A stretch of DNA of 64,000 nt, taken from Corynebacterium lemuris. Its GTDB lineage: Bacteria; Actinomycetota; Actinomycetes; Mycobacteriales; Mycobacteriaceae. Under the pieces are notes generated by a model, which was not told where the DNA came from, did not search any database, and saw nothing but the letters and a program-made list of their open reading frames with translations. Shown here one piece after another: positions 39,117 to 48,321 of this stretch. Location: contig NZ_JANWTC010000012.1 in NCBI RefSeq assembly GCF_024919295.1, positions 1 to 64,000 on the forward strand, read 5' to 3'. How positions within the stretch are numbered: position 1 is the first letter of the stretch; each line of letters opens with the position of its first letter. The position numbers were made by a program, and so were the translations under genes.

Positions 39117-39267
39117 GGGTGAGATCTCCTTAGTACGGGACGGGTGGAAAAGGGGTCGGTGTTCTGGTTGTCCCGAAAAGACCACAACACCCAAGCAGGT
39201 CATACTGCTGCCCGGTGGACGGTCGGTAGCGACCCTGCCCATCCCGGTGATCACTCATGCTGTGGGC

Positions 39268-40752
39268 TTACTCGTAGCGAAGCGAGCTCATCATCCCGGT
39301 TTCCATGTGGTAGGCGTTGTGGCAGTGAAACGCCCACTCGCCAGGGTTGTCGGCGATCAGATCAGCGATCACGGTTTCGCCGTGGCGGAGCAGGACGGTG
39401 TCCTTGCGCAGCCCGCCGCTGCCGGGCAGCGACCAGGTGTGGCCGTGGATGTGCATGGGGTGGGGCATCATGGTTCTGTTGCGCATGATCATCCGCAGGC
39501 GCTGGCCCTCCCGGACGGTGCCCGGGGAGGATTGGCCGTCGGTGAGAATGCCCCATTCATACGGCATCATCTGCCCGCTCAGGTCAATGCTGGCTTCTCG
39601 GTCTGGTTTGCCCTCCGGCAGAAGTGCCCGGTCTGCAGGTTCGAAGGAGGTGAGGAAGGTACCGGCAGCGTTGAGCTCAGGGAAGGTGGTCTCTGGTGCG
39701 GGGACCCGGCCCCCGGAGGTCCGGACCACGGCGAAAGCCCGGTCGTCCTTGCCGGCGGCCAGAGCAGTCAGCGGGAACGCCCCATCGCCCAGCACCACCT
39801 CCACGTCCACGCGCTCGCCCATCGAGAGGTAGAACGATTCGATGTCGCGGGGGCGGACAGGGAAACCGTCGACGTGGGTGACGGTCAGGCGGTGTCCACC
39901 GAGAGCCACCTTGAAGATGGTGTCACCACCGGCGTTGATGAACCGGAGGCGGGCTTTATCCCCCGGCCGGGCGTGGAACGTGCGGTGCGCCCTAGGGATG
40001 CGCCCGTTGATGAGATAGTGCGGATACATGACATCACCGGCGTCTCCGCCCAGAGCCGGGTCGGGGGTGCCGTGGGCCATCATGCCCCCGTCACCACCCA
40101 TATCCATGTCCCCGTGGTCGCCCATGCCCATCCCCGTCAGCATGTGCAGCTGGTCCTCGGGGGTGCTGCCATCGATACCGTCAACCCAGTCGTCGAGCAC
40201 GATGGTCCATTCGACGTCCTGGTCGTCCGCGTCTTCGGGATCGCGGACGATCAACGGAGCGTGCAGTCCGCGGTCGAGCTGCAGGCCACTGTGGGAATGG
40301 TAGAAGTAGGTGCCCCCATGCGGGGTTTCAAAGAGGTAGCGAAACGTCTCCCCCGGTTCAATGGGAGATTGGGTCATCCCCGGAACCCCGTCGGCCGCGT
40401 TGTGCAGGGCAATCCCGTGCCAGTGGATGGAGGTGGACTCGGGCAGGTCATTGGTGATGTCGACCTGGAGGACGTCCCCGACGGTGGTTTCGATGGCGGG
40501 TTCACCGGTATCGGCGCTATACCCCCAGGTCTGCGCCTCGATGCCGCCGATATCGATCGACATGGGTCGGGCAGTCAGCTTTTTGCGCACCGAGGGTTGT
40601 GCCAGGTTCGTCGGTGTCGGGTACGGGCCAGCCGATGAGGAGGAACCGGAGGCAGCAGGGGCATTATTTCCCCCGCAGGCGGCCAGGGCACCGGTCCCGG
40701 CGAGCATGAGTCCACCGAGCAGAAGCTGTCGTCGGGAAAAATTATTCGTCAT
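39268..40752 (-). CDS. copO: Multicopper oxidase (CueO/CopO type), Tat lipoprotein
   Basis: 494 aa. The N-terminus has a twin-Arg motif (FSRRQLLLGG) followed by a lipobox (ALAACGG), so it is folded before export and lipid-anchored. Copper ligands: HWHG, HSHSG, HPMHIHGH and HCHNAYHMETGM (T1/T2/T3 sites). A Met/His/Gly-rich insert (HGDMDMGGDGGMMAHG) resembles the CueO Met-rich region. It should oxidise Cu(I) to Cu(II) outside the membrane. Located 72 bp after cueP. Confidence 0.94.
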   Translation of the reverse strand: MTNNFSRRQLLLGGLMLAGTGALAACGGNNAPAASGSSSSAGPYPTPTNLAQPSVRKKLTARPMSIDIGGIEAQTWGYSADTGEPAIETTVGDVLQVDITNDLPESTSIHWHGIALHNAADGVPGMTQSPIEPGETFRYLFETPHGGTYFYHSHSGLQLDRGLHAPLIVRDPEDADDQDVEWTIVLDDWVDGIDGSTPEDQLHMLTGMGMGDHGDMDMGGDGGMMAHGTPDPALGGDAGDVMYPHYLINGRIPRAHRTFHARPGDKARLRFINAGGDTIFKVALGGHRLTVTHVDGFPVRPRDIESFYLSMGERVDVEVVLGDGAFPLTALAAGKDDRAFAVVRTSGGRVPAPETTFPELNAAGTFLTSFEPADRALLPEGKPDREASIDLSGQMMPYEWGILTDGQSSPGTVREGQRLRMIMRNRTMMPHPMHIHGHTWSLPGSGGLRKDTVLLRHGETVIADLIADNPGEWAFHCHNAYHMETGMMSSLRYE

Positions 40753-40824
40753 GGTTCAAACGTCCTTGGGGAAGGTCGGAGTGACACAGGGGGAAAGAAT
40801 CGGGCAGAGCACAGGGCCAGTCCG

Positions 40825-41400
40825 TCAGGTCAGTCGCAGGTCCGTGACGCAGGTGACGCCGTCGTCGGTGGTGGAGAACTCGGTGGCACCGGTGCGTCCC
40901 TGATGGGTGACTTCGATGGTGCCGGTGGCATCATCGGGGATCCAGAAGCCGACGAAGCCGTTGTCGAAGGTGGTCGTCTCCTCATCCACCAGGACCTCGC
41001 CGCTCGCCTCGTCGGTGATGGTGACCTGGATGGGCTCGTTGCCGAGCTCGCCAAGGCAGGTGGTCAGGCTGTGGTAGAAGCAGTCGTGCGTCTGGTTCAC
41101 GTACGGGGCGATCGACACGTACGTCAGGTCCTCCGGCAGCTCGAGGACGACTTCCTGATGATCGTCGGTGAGCAGTAGCTCGTCGGTGCGTACCGAGGCG
41201 ATCAGGTCAGTGGGGCGGTCAGCGACAGCCATCTGGTCGAGATGATCGATGGCCCTGACGGCGTCCATGCCGGCCAGGCCGTGCGTGGTCAAAAACTCGT
41301 CCTGCGAGACATCCCCCGCGGCAGTCGACCCCGACATCGCGGAGGAACAACCGGTCAGTGTCAGTGCGAGGGCGGGGGCCACGATCGCTGCTCGTTTCAC
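40825..41400 (-). CDS. cueP: CueP-family copper-binding lipoprotein
   Basis: 191 aa with signal peptide and lipobox (LTLTGCSS). CueP-type conserved cysteines occur in HDCFYHSLTTCLGEL and DGVTCVTDL. In Salmonella CueP binds periplasmic copper and supplies Cu to SodC. Here it leads the copO/cytochrome-c block, divergent from copRS across a region with a CopR-type box. Confidence 0.88.
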   Translation of the reverse strand: MKRAAIVAPALALTLTGCSSAMSGSTAAGDVSQDEFLTTHGLAGMDAVRAIDHLDQMAVADRPTDLIASVRTDELLLTDDHQEVVLELPEDLTYVSIAPYVNQTHDCFYHSLTTCLGELGNEPIQVTITDEASGEVLVDEETTTFDNGFVGFWIPDDATGTIEVTHQGRTGATEFSTTDDGVTCVTDLRLT

Positions 41401-41710
41401 GTCAATCTCCTCGGGTCAGGGTGGCATGCAACCTGGGGTTGATGCTATGACTTTTTAGCACCCTGACACCTCTCCCCTGAAATAAAAATGTCTTCTAGCA
41501 GCGCTGACATCCTCTTTGAGGGAGCTTGGGCAGTGGCCTAGCTCACCGCAACGGAAGCGTTTTCACCCCGTTTCGATTGTCCCCTGGCTCCCGTGTTGAC
41601 TACCTGCACAGATGACAATCACCTGGTGGTAATACTTTTCTCCGGGACAGCGGAGCGTGAATACTCCCGGTTCTTGATCAGGTGATCGATGGGGGGAGGA
41701 CCGAAGTTTT

Positions 41711-41788
41711 TGAAGACTTGATGAAGATTTCGTCCATAACCGCTCAGAAGCACCTCATTCCACCCGCCCTGGGGTGATACTGGCACCC
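41711..41788 (+). promoter_or_regulatory. CopR-type box and leaderless promoter of copRS
   Basis: TGAAGACTT - GA - TGAAGATTT at 41711-41730 matches the C. glutamicum CopR repeat. A GATACT -10 (41776-41781) ends 7 nt before the copR ATG, implying a leaderless mRNA. The rest of the cueP-copR gap (41401-41710) shows no gene; the cueP promoter must lie in it. Confidence 0.7.
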
Positions 41789-42499
41789 ATGGTTTCCCAC
41801 ACAACGGCGGAAAATCGTCCCGCTGGCCGGGTCCTGGTCGTCGACGACGAAAAACCCCTGGCCGAGATGGTGGCCACCTATCTCGAACGCGCCGGATTTA
41901 CCGTCACCCAGGCCCACACCGGACCCCAGGCGCTGGAGGAGGCCCGCCGTTTCACCCCAGATGTCATCGTGCTGGATCTCGGCCTGCCCGGGATGGACGG
42001 CCTTCAGGTCTGCCGACAGATCCGCGCCTTCTCCGACTGCTACATCCTCATGCTCACCGCGCGTGGCAGTGAGGACGACAAGATCACCGGCCTGACGGCG
42101 GGGGCCGATGACTACATCACCAAACCGTTCAGTATCCGGGAACTGGTCACCCGCATCCATGCCGTCCTACGCCGGCCCCGGGCCACCACCATGGCTACCC
42201 CGCTGACGGTCGGCGAGCTGGTCATCGATCCCATCGCCCATGAGGCACGGGTCGGCGATGTACTCGTTGATCTGACCCGCACCGAGTGTGAACTGCTGGC
42301 CGTCCTCGCACTGCGCCGCGGCCAGGTCCTGTCCCGCCACGAACTGGTCACCGATGTCTGGGACACCTCCTGGGTCGGGGATGAACGCATCATCGACGTC
42401 CACATCGGCAACCTCCGCCGCAAGCTCGGCACTGACTCAAAGGGGCGGGGCTTTATCGAGACCGTTCGTGGGGTCGGCTACCGGATGGGGCGGGCATGA
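41789..42499 (+). CDS. copR: Copper-responsive response regulator, OmpR family
   Basis: 236 aa. Receiver domain with acidic pocket VVDDEK, the phospho-acceptor in VIVLDLGLPGMDG, and Lys in TKPFSIREL. The C-terminal winged helix has GERIIDVHIGNLRRKL-type contacts. Overlaps copS by ATGA. It is next to cueP, copZ2 and copB, and boxes for it occur four times here. Confidence 0.9.
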   Translation: MVSHTTAENRPAGRVLVVDDEKPLAEMVATYLERAGFTVTQAHTGPQALEEARRFTPDVIVLDLGLPGMDGLQVCRQIRAFSDCYILMLTARGSEDDKITGLTAGADDYITKPFSIRELVTRIHAVLRRPRATTMATPLTVGELVIDPIAHEARVGDVLVDLTRTECELLAVLALRRGQVLSRHELVTDVWDTSWVGDERIIDVHIGNLRRKLGTDSKGRGFIETVRGVGYRMGRA

Positions 42500-43683
42500 A
42501 AACCGAAACCAGCCTGACGTTGCGCTTCCTGGCGGCCCAGGTGCTGGTCGTGGCGATCAGCCTGCTCGTGGCCGGGGCCGTGGCTTCCCTGGTGGGTCCA
42601 CCGGTCTTCCACGATCATATGTTGATGACCGGACAGCCTGACCCTTCCCTGGAGTTGTTCCACGCCGAACAGGCCTACCGGGACGCCAACCTGATCACCC
42701 TGGCCGTGGCGCTGCCGACCGCCCTGATCTGCGCGCTGATCGCCAGCCTGTGGCTCTCGCGCCGACTGCGCACGCCCTTGCAGAACCTGACCCGGGCGGC
42801 CACCTCCGTCGCTGCCGGCAACTACCGCGTGCGGGTTCCTGCCGGGGATGCCGGACCCGAGGTCGCCACGTTGGCCCAGGCCTTCAACACCATGGCTGAT
42901 CGACTCGAACATACCGAGGACCTGCGACGACAGATGCTCTCGGATCTGGCGCATGAGATGCGTACTCCGGTCTCCGTGCTGTCGGTCTACCTTGATGGTC
43001 TGGAAGACGGCGTGGTGGACTGGGACCTTGCCACAAACTCAGTCATGGCGGAGCAGCTCACCCGCCTGACCCGGCTGGTGGAGGACATCGACGATGTCTC
43101 CCGGGCCCAGGAAAATCAGATGGACCTGGATGTGACCGAGGAAGACCTCGGCCAGCTCCTCCACGCCACCGCAGCAGCAGCTCAGGAATCCTACGTCGAT
43201 AAGGGCGTCGGGTTGCAGGTCGAGGCTGCCACAGGCACGGCCAGGGTGGCCGTCGACCCTCAACGCTTCGGCCAGGTCATGGGCAACCTGCTGACCAACG
43301 CACTGCGCCACACCCCGCCCGGCGGTCAGGTCACCATCGGTGCCGCCCGCCGAGGGGCCGACAGTGTCCTCATCGAGGTCACCGACACCGGGGACGGGAT
43401 GACTGCAGACCAGCTGGGGCACATCTTCGAGCGGTTCTACCGCGGGGACACCGCCCGCGACCGCGACCACGGCGGTTCCGGCATCGGCCTGACCATCTCC
43501 CGGGCGCTGGTGGAAGCTCACGGCGGGACACTCACCGCCACCTCTTCCGGACCTGGTGCCGGATCGATCTTCACCATCGCTCTTCCGCTGCTCCCGGAAA
43601 GAACCGCACTGATGAGCGCCGACCGTCCCGATGAGACAACGATTCTCACTACCCCTCGAAATATACCCCATAGGGGTATATAG
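42496..43683 (+). CDS. copS: Copper-sensing histidine kinase
   Basis: 395 aa. Two helices flank a short external loop (FHDHMLMTGQPDPSLELFHAEQ) rich in His/Met, a plausible Cu sensor. Then HAMP, HisKA with DLAHEMRTPVS, and an ATPase domain with GNLLTNALRH and GSGIGLTISRAL. The last codons overlap a CsoR-type palindrome, including the stop codon. Confidence 0.9.
   Translation: MKTETSLTLRFLAAQVLVVAISLLVAGAVASLVGPPVFHDHMLMTGQPDPSLELFHAEQAYRDANLITLAVALPTALICALIASLWLSRRLRTPLQNLTRAATSVAAGNYRVRVPAGDAGPEVATLAQAFNTMADRLEHTEDLRRQMLSDLAHEMRTPVSVLSVYLDGLEDGVVDWDLATNSVMAEQLTRLTRLVEDIDDVSRAQENQMDLDVTEEDLGQLLHATAAAAQESYVDKGVGLQVEAATGTARVAVDPQRFGQVMGNLLTNALRHTPPGGQVTIGAARRGADSVLIEVTDTGDGMTADQLGHIFERFYRGDTARDRDHGGSGIGLTISRALVEAHGGTLTATSSGPGAGSIFTIALPLLPERTALMSADRPDETTILTTPRNIPHRGI
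43661..43681. promoter_or_regulatory. CsoR-type operator overlapping the end of copS
   Basis: ATATACCCC - ATA - GGGGTATAT, a perfect 9-3-9 palindrome 50 bp before the copZ2 start. Its last base is the T of the copS TAG. It should make copZ2-copB and following genes CsoR-controlled. Confidence 0.8.
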
Positions 43684-43730
43684 TGAAAGGCGAGACCTTG
43701 CCCGATTCACCGATCCGAAGGAGCAATCCG

Positions 43731-44072
43731 ATGACCACCCCGACTCCCCCCTTGCTGCCGATGGCCTCCGACGGCTGTGGGTGCTGCGCACCCTCTGCCC
43801 CCTCTACGCCTTCCGTGAAAACCTCCTCCGCCCCTGCCGCCACGAAAACCAACGCAGGCCCCGATGTTCCCACCGTCTACCAGGTCACCGGCATGACCTG
43901 CGGTCACTGCACCGACAGCGTCACCAAGGCTGTCCGTGCGCTGCCCCAGGTCGACGACGTTCAGATTGACCTTGCCGCCGGTGGTGTCTCCACCGTCACC
44001 GTCACTGGTGCCGCCTCCCCGCAGGTGGTCAAGGACGCCATTGCAGCAGCCGGCTACAGCGTCATTTCCTGA
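43731..44072 (+). CDS. HMA-domain copper chaperone with Cys-rich N-terminal extension
   Basis: 113 aa. A leader MASDGCGCCAPSAPS precedes a normal HMA domain with MTCGHC. The extra CGCC motif is not typical of CopZ and could be a second Cu(I) site. AAGGAG precedes ATG 43731. 50 bp before the CopB-type ATPase, which has no HMA domain of its own, so it probably feeds that pump. Confidence 0.9.
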   Translation: MTTPTPPLLPMASDGCGCCAPSAPSTPSVKTSSAPAATKTNAGPDVPTVYQVTGMTCGHCTDSVTKAVRALPQVDDVQIDLAAGGVSTVTVTGAASPQVVKDAIAAAGYSVIS

Positions 44073-44122
44073 TTGGTCCATCCACCAGCTCAACCCTGAC
44101 CGGGTTGAACAGAAGGAATGTC

Positions 44123-46354
44123 ATGAACACTCCCCACCATCACGGTGATCACCACGGTGATCACCCCGCCCCGGAAGCGGGGCACACCAACCTCACGGAC
44201 CAGGCCGGTCACGAGCACCATGCGGATACCGACACCCACGGCCAGGCGATGCCGCACGAGCACCCGCACTCGGCCCTGGATGAGGATCACCAGGTCCACA
44301 GTCACGGCGACCACGCCGGTCACAGCACCGCGATGTTCAGAAAATACTTCTGGTGGTCGCTGATCCTGTCGGTGCCGGTAGTGTTTTTCAGCCCGATGTT
44401 CGCCGATCTACTGGGATACAGTATTCCGGAGATTCCGGGAGCCTACTGGATTCCTCCGGTCCTGGGCACAATCATCTTCGTCTACGGCGGCAGCCCCTTC
44501 CTCAAGGGTGCAATGACCGAGCTGAAATCCCGCCAGCCGGGGATGATGCTGCTGATCGCCATGGCCATCACCGTGGCGTTCGTCGCCTCCTGGGTCACCA
44601 CCCTGGAGATTGGCGGATTCCACCTGGATTTCTGGTGGGAGCTGGCCCTGCTGGTGACCATCATGCTGCTGGGCCACTGGCTGGAGATGCGCGCCCTCGG
44701 TGCGGCCTCCTCAGCACTCGACGCCCTGGCCGCACTCCTGCCGGATGAGGCCGAAAAAGTGGAAGACGGGACCACCCGCACCGTCGCCATCTCAGAGCTC
44801 ACCGTCGACGATGTCGTGCTCGTGCGGGCCGGTGCCCGGGTGCCGGCCGACGGAATCATCATTGATGGTGCGGCCGAATTCGATGAGGCGATGATCACCG
44901 GCGAATCCCGGCCCGTCTTCCGCGACACCGGTGACAAGGTGGTCGCGGGTACCGTGGCCACCGACAACACCGTCCGCGTGCGCGTCGAGGCCACCGGCGG
45001 GGACACCGCCCTGGCCGGGATCCAGCGCATGGTCGCCGACGCCCAGGCATCCTCCTCCCGGGCACAAGCCCTGGCCGACCGCGCAGCAGCCTTCCTGTTC
45101 TGGTTTGCCCTCATCGTTGCCCTGATCACCGCGGTGGTGTGGACCGTGCTGGGTAGCCCAGACGATGCCGTGGTGCGCGCGGTGACGGTGCTGATCATCG
45201 CCTGCCCGCACGCCCTGGGACTGGCGATCCCCCTGGTCATCGCGATCTCCACCGAGCGGGCCGCGAAATCCGGGGTGCTCATCAAGGACCGGTTGGCCCT
45301 GGAGCGCATGCGCACCATCGATGTGGTGCTCTTCGACAAGACCGGCACCCTGACCGAAGGCGCGCACGCCGTCACCGGTGTCGTAGCAGCCGACGCCGTC
45401 ACCGAGGGCGAGCTGCTGGCGCTGGCGGCTGCGGCGGAGGCCGACAGTGAGCACCCCGTGGCCCGTGCCATCGTCGCAGCCGCCGCCGCACACCCCGAGG
45501 CCTCCCGCCAGCACATGCGCGGCGAGAACTTCACTGCGGCCTCCGGCCGAGGGGTGCGTGCCCGGGTGAACGGCTCCGACATTGTCGTCGGTGGGCCGAA
45601 CATGCTGCGCGAGTTCGGCCTCACCCCACCGGGTGAGATCACCGACACCACCAGCTCCTGGACCGGGCGTGGGGCCGGTGTCCTCCATGTCGTCCGTGAC
45701 GGAGAGATCATCGGTGCCGTGGCGGTCGAGGACAAGGTCCGCCCCGAATCCCGTGCCGCAGTGCGCGCCCTGCAGCGCCATGGCATCAAGGTCGCGATGA
45801 TCACCGGCGACGCCCAACAGGTCGCCCAGGCAGTGGGCAGGGACCTGGGGATTGACGAGGTCTTTGCCGAAGTCCTGCCCCAGGACAAGGACACCAAGGT
45901 CACGCAGCTGCAGGACCGTGGCCTGAGCGTGGCCATGGTCGGTGACGGCGTCAACGACGCCCCCGCTCTGGCGCGTGCCGAAGTCGGCATCGCCATTGGT
46001 GCCGGCACCGATGTGGCCATGGAATCCGCCGGGGTGGTCCTGGCCAGCGACGATCCGCGGGCGGTGTTGTCGATGATTGAGCTCTCGCGGGCCAGCTACC
46101 GCAAAATGGTCCAGAACCTCGTCTGGGCGACCGGTTACAACATCGTGGCCGTGCCGTTGGCTGCCGGTGTGCTTGCCCCCATCGGTATTCTGCTTCCCCC
46201 GGCGGCCGCCGCCATCTTGATGTCCCTGTCCACGATCATCGTCGCCCTAAACGCCCAGCTGCTGCGTCGGATTGATCTGGATCCGGCCCACCTGGCCCCC
46301 ACTGACCGGAAGGATGAGCACACTGCCCTGAGCCCTGCGGCCACCGTCCATTGA
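44123..46354 (+). CDS. copB: CopB-type P1B-3 copper ATPase
   Basis: About 743 aa. The N-terminus is very His-rich (HHHGDHHGDH and further His clusters) instead of HMA. The membrane motif is CPH at 361-363, DKTGT Asp at 405, and GDGVND near 610. CPH plus a His-rich N-terminus defines CopB-type pumps (Cu(II)/Cu(I)). ATG 44123 has AGAAGGA upstream. The operon is copZ2-copB-DUF305-gap. Confidence 0.94.
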   Translation: MNTPHHHGDHHGDHPAPEAGHTNLTDQAGHEHHADTDTHGQAMPHEHPHSALDEDHQVHSHGDHAGHSTAMFRKYFWWSLILSVPVVFFSPMFADLLGYSIPEIPGAYWIPPVLGTIIFVYGGSPFLKGAMTELKSRQPGMMLLIAMAITVAFVASWVTTLEIGGFHLDFWWELALLVTIMLLGHWLEMRALGAASSALDALAALLPDEAEKVEDGTTRTVAISELTVDDVVLVRAGARVPADGIIIDGAAEFDEAMITGESRPVFRDTGDKVVAGTVATDNTVRVRVEATGGDTALAGIQRMVADAQASSSRAQALADRAAAFLFWFALIVALITAVVWTVLGSPDDAVVRAVTVLIIACPHALGLAIPLVIAISTERAAKSGVLIKDRLALERMRTIDVVLFDKTGTLTEGAHAVTGVVAADAVTEGELLALAAAAEADSEHPVARAIVAAAAAHPEASRQHMRGENFTAASGRGVRARVNGSDIVVGGPNMLREFGLTPPGEITDTTSSWTGRGAGVLHVVRDGEIIGAVAVEDKVRPESRAAVRALQRHGIKVAMITGDAQQVAQAVGRDLGIDEVFAEVLPQDKDTKVTQLQDRGLSVAMVGDGVNDAPALARAEVGIAIGAGTDVAMESAGVVLASDDPRAVLSMIELSRASYRKMVQNLVWATGYNIVAVPLAAGVLAPIGILLPPAAAAILMSLSTIIVALNAQLLRRIDLDPAHLAPTDRKDEHTALSPAATVH

Positions 46355-46406
46355 CATGTACTCCATCATCGACTCCCCCCATGCATACCTTCTGAAAGGG
46401 AACCTC

Positions 46407-47069
46407 ATGAAGCGCACTATCACCCTCGCCACCCTCGCCGTGGCCTCCACCCTGGTTTTGTCCGCCTGTGCAGACGGTACCGAGGGAGAAAACACCGACG
46501 CCACGACCATCGCCACGACATCAGCCCCCGACACCGCCGAGACGACCGGAGCCACCACAGGTACTGAAACAGAGACGGGGGCGGTTGGAGAGGTCTCCGC
46601 CGAGCACAATGACGCCGACATCATGTTCGCGCAGATGATGATCCCGCATCACCAGCAGGCCGTGGAGATGAGCGAGATGCTCCTGGCCAAGGATGATATC
46701 CCGACCGAGGTCGCTGACTTCGCCGAGGGCGTCATTGACGCTCAGGGCCCCGAGATTGACCGGATGAACACCATGCTCGAGGCCTGGGGAGAAGAGCCGG
46801 TCACCGGTGACATGGGTGGGATGGACCATGGCGGGATGAGCGGGATGATGAGCGAGCAGGACATGGCAGCCCTCGACGACGCCCAGGGCACTGAGGCAGC
46901 CCAACTCTACCTGGAGCAGATGACCGCCCACCACGAGGGCGCTGTCGAGATGGCCCGCGATGAGGTCACTGACGGCCAGAACCCGCAGGCCATCGCCCTG
47001 GCTGAACAGGTCATTGAAGACCAGGAGGCCGAGATCACCCAGATGGAGCAGATGCTCAACGCGCTCTGA
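46407..47069 (+). CDS. DUF305 copper-associated lipoprotein
   Basis: 220 aa; lipobox VLSACADG, Thr/Glu-rich linker, then DUF305 with repeated metal-like motifs MMIPHHQQAVEM and MTAHHEGAVEMA and a Met/His/Gly-rich loop (GDMGGMDHGGMSGMM). DUF305 proteins are ferritin-like four-helix proteins often next to copper pumps. 52 bp after copB on the same strand. Confidence 0.9.
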   Translation: MKRTITLATLAVASTLVLSACADGTEGENTDATTIATTSAPDTAETTGATTGTETETGAVGEVSAEHNDADIMFAQMMIPHHQQAVEMSEMLLAKDDIPTEVADFAEGVIDAQGPEIDRMNTMLEAWGEEPVTGDMGGMDHGGMSGMMSEQDMAALDDAQGTEAAQLYLEQMTAHHEGAVEMARDEVTDGQNPQAIALAEQVIEDQEAEITQMEQMLNAL

Positions 47070-47156
47070 ACAAAGACAGTGCCTGACCACACCAGATGAG
47101 AAGCACGACGATACGACCATCAGGTCACACCAGGATTTCCGGTAAGGACGAAGAAT

Positions 47157-48209
47157 ATGCCAACTAAGATCAAGGTTGCAGTAAACGGGTACGGTGTCAT
47201 CGGTAAACGGGTAGCCGACGCGGTGAGAGCCCAGGAGGACATGGAACTCCTCGGGGTCAGCGACGTCACCACCGATTACCGGGTCGCCACCGCCATCACA
47301 CTGGGCATCCCGGTTTATGCTTCCACCGAAGAAGCCCACCAGGAGATGAGCGAGGCCGGATATCCTGTCGCCGGAAACCTATCGGACCTGCTCGACAACG
47401 CTGACGTCGTGGTGGACTGCACCCCGGCCACAATCGGGGCCGGCAACCTCGACCTCTACCGCACGCATGGAGTCAAGTCCGTGTTCCAGGGCGGGGAGAA
47501 GCACAGTCTCACCGGTCACTCTTTTGTTGCCAACGCCAACTACAGTTCCACGCTCGGACGCGACACCACCCGCGTGGTGTCCTGCAACACCACCGGAACT
47601 GTCCGCACTCTGACCGCACTCAAAAACGCTGGGTTGCTGACCAAAGCACGCGGAGTGCTCGTCCGACGGGCCACCGATCCGTGGGAATCCGATCACTCGG
47701 GGATCATGAACACCATCGTTCCCGAAGGCAAGATCCCCAGCCATCAGGGCCCGGACGCCCAGTCGGTGGTCCCCGACCTGGATGTGGTGACCATGGCGGC
47801 CAAGGGAGCACACACCCACAACCACCTGCATTTCTGGACCATCGAGCTGACCCGTCCGGCAGACGCAGCAGAGGTTCTCGAGGCGTTGAAGGCGATGCCG
47901 CGGATCGCTTTCGTGCGACGCTCCGATGGCATCGTGGCGGTCAACAGCACCGTCGAACTGATGCGAGATCTAGGTAGGCCACGAGGTGATATGTATGAGG
48001 TCGCCATCTGGGAGGACATCCTGACCGTGCAGGGCAATGAGTTGTACTGGACGTACACGGTCGATAACCAGGCCATCGTGGTCCCCGAGAACATCGACGC
48101 GATCCGTGCCCTGGCTGGCACCGTGGAAGACGGTGATGAATCCATCCAGCGCACCGATCGTGCCCTGGGGGTACGCGCGGACTTTGTCTCCCCTGCGCCC
48201 ACCAGCTGA
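47157..48209 (+). CDS. gap: Type II (archaeal-type) glyceraldehyde-3-phosphate dehydrogenase
   Basis: 350 aa. Rossmann motif GYGVIGKRV near residues 11-19 and catalytic Cys143 in VVSCNTTG, with a conserved His region (HTHNHLHFW). This is the archaeal class II GAPDH architecture, not the usual bacterial GapA. Archaeal enzymes accept NADP or NAD and make 1,3-bisphosphoglycerate. It lies 87 bp after DUF305 with no terminator between, so it is probably the last gene of the CsoR-controlled copZ2-copB unit. A strong hairpin follows. Uncommon in bacteria; presumably acquired by transfer. Confidence 0.93.
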   Translation: MPTKIKVAVNGYGVIGKRVADAVRAQEDMELLGVSDVTTDYRVATAITLGIPVYASTEEAHQEMSEAGYPVAGNLSDLLDNADVVVDCTPATIGAGNLDLYRTHGVKSVFQGGEKHSLTGHSFVANANYSSTLGRDTTRVVSCNTTGTVRTLTALKNAGLLTKARGVLVRRATDPWESDHSGIMNTIVPEGKIPSHQGPDAQSVVPDLDVVTMAAKGAHTHNHLHFWTIELTRPADAAEVLEALKAMPRIAFVRRSDGIVAVNSTVELMRDLGRPRGDMYEVAIWEDILTVQGNELYWTYTVDNQAIVVPENIDAIRALAGTVEDGDESIQRTDRALGVRADFVSPAPTS

Positions 48210-48233
48210 TTCACGCAGCAGACACCCACGGCG

Positions 48234-48270
48234 GTGCCCGACCCGGATATGAACTATCCGGGTCGGGCAC
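48234..48270. terminator. Bidirectional hairpin between gap and fba
   Basis: GTGCCCGACCCGGATA pairs with TATCCGGGTCGGGCAC across a 5-nt loop. It lies between convergent genes and would end both units, although the T-runs are weak. Confidence 0.7.
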
Positions 48271-48321
48271 TGCCGTTTGCCCAGGTGATCAGACGCACCG
48301 CGCCTTCTTTCGAAGACGCAC

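Noticed and set aside
39001-40638. Long + strand open frame opposite the multicopper oxidase
   Set aside because: It is a high-GC shadow of copO/tlpA. The minus strand has signal peptides, copper motifs and ribosome sites; the + frame has no recognisable domain.
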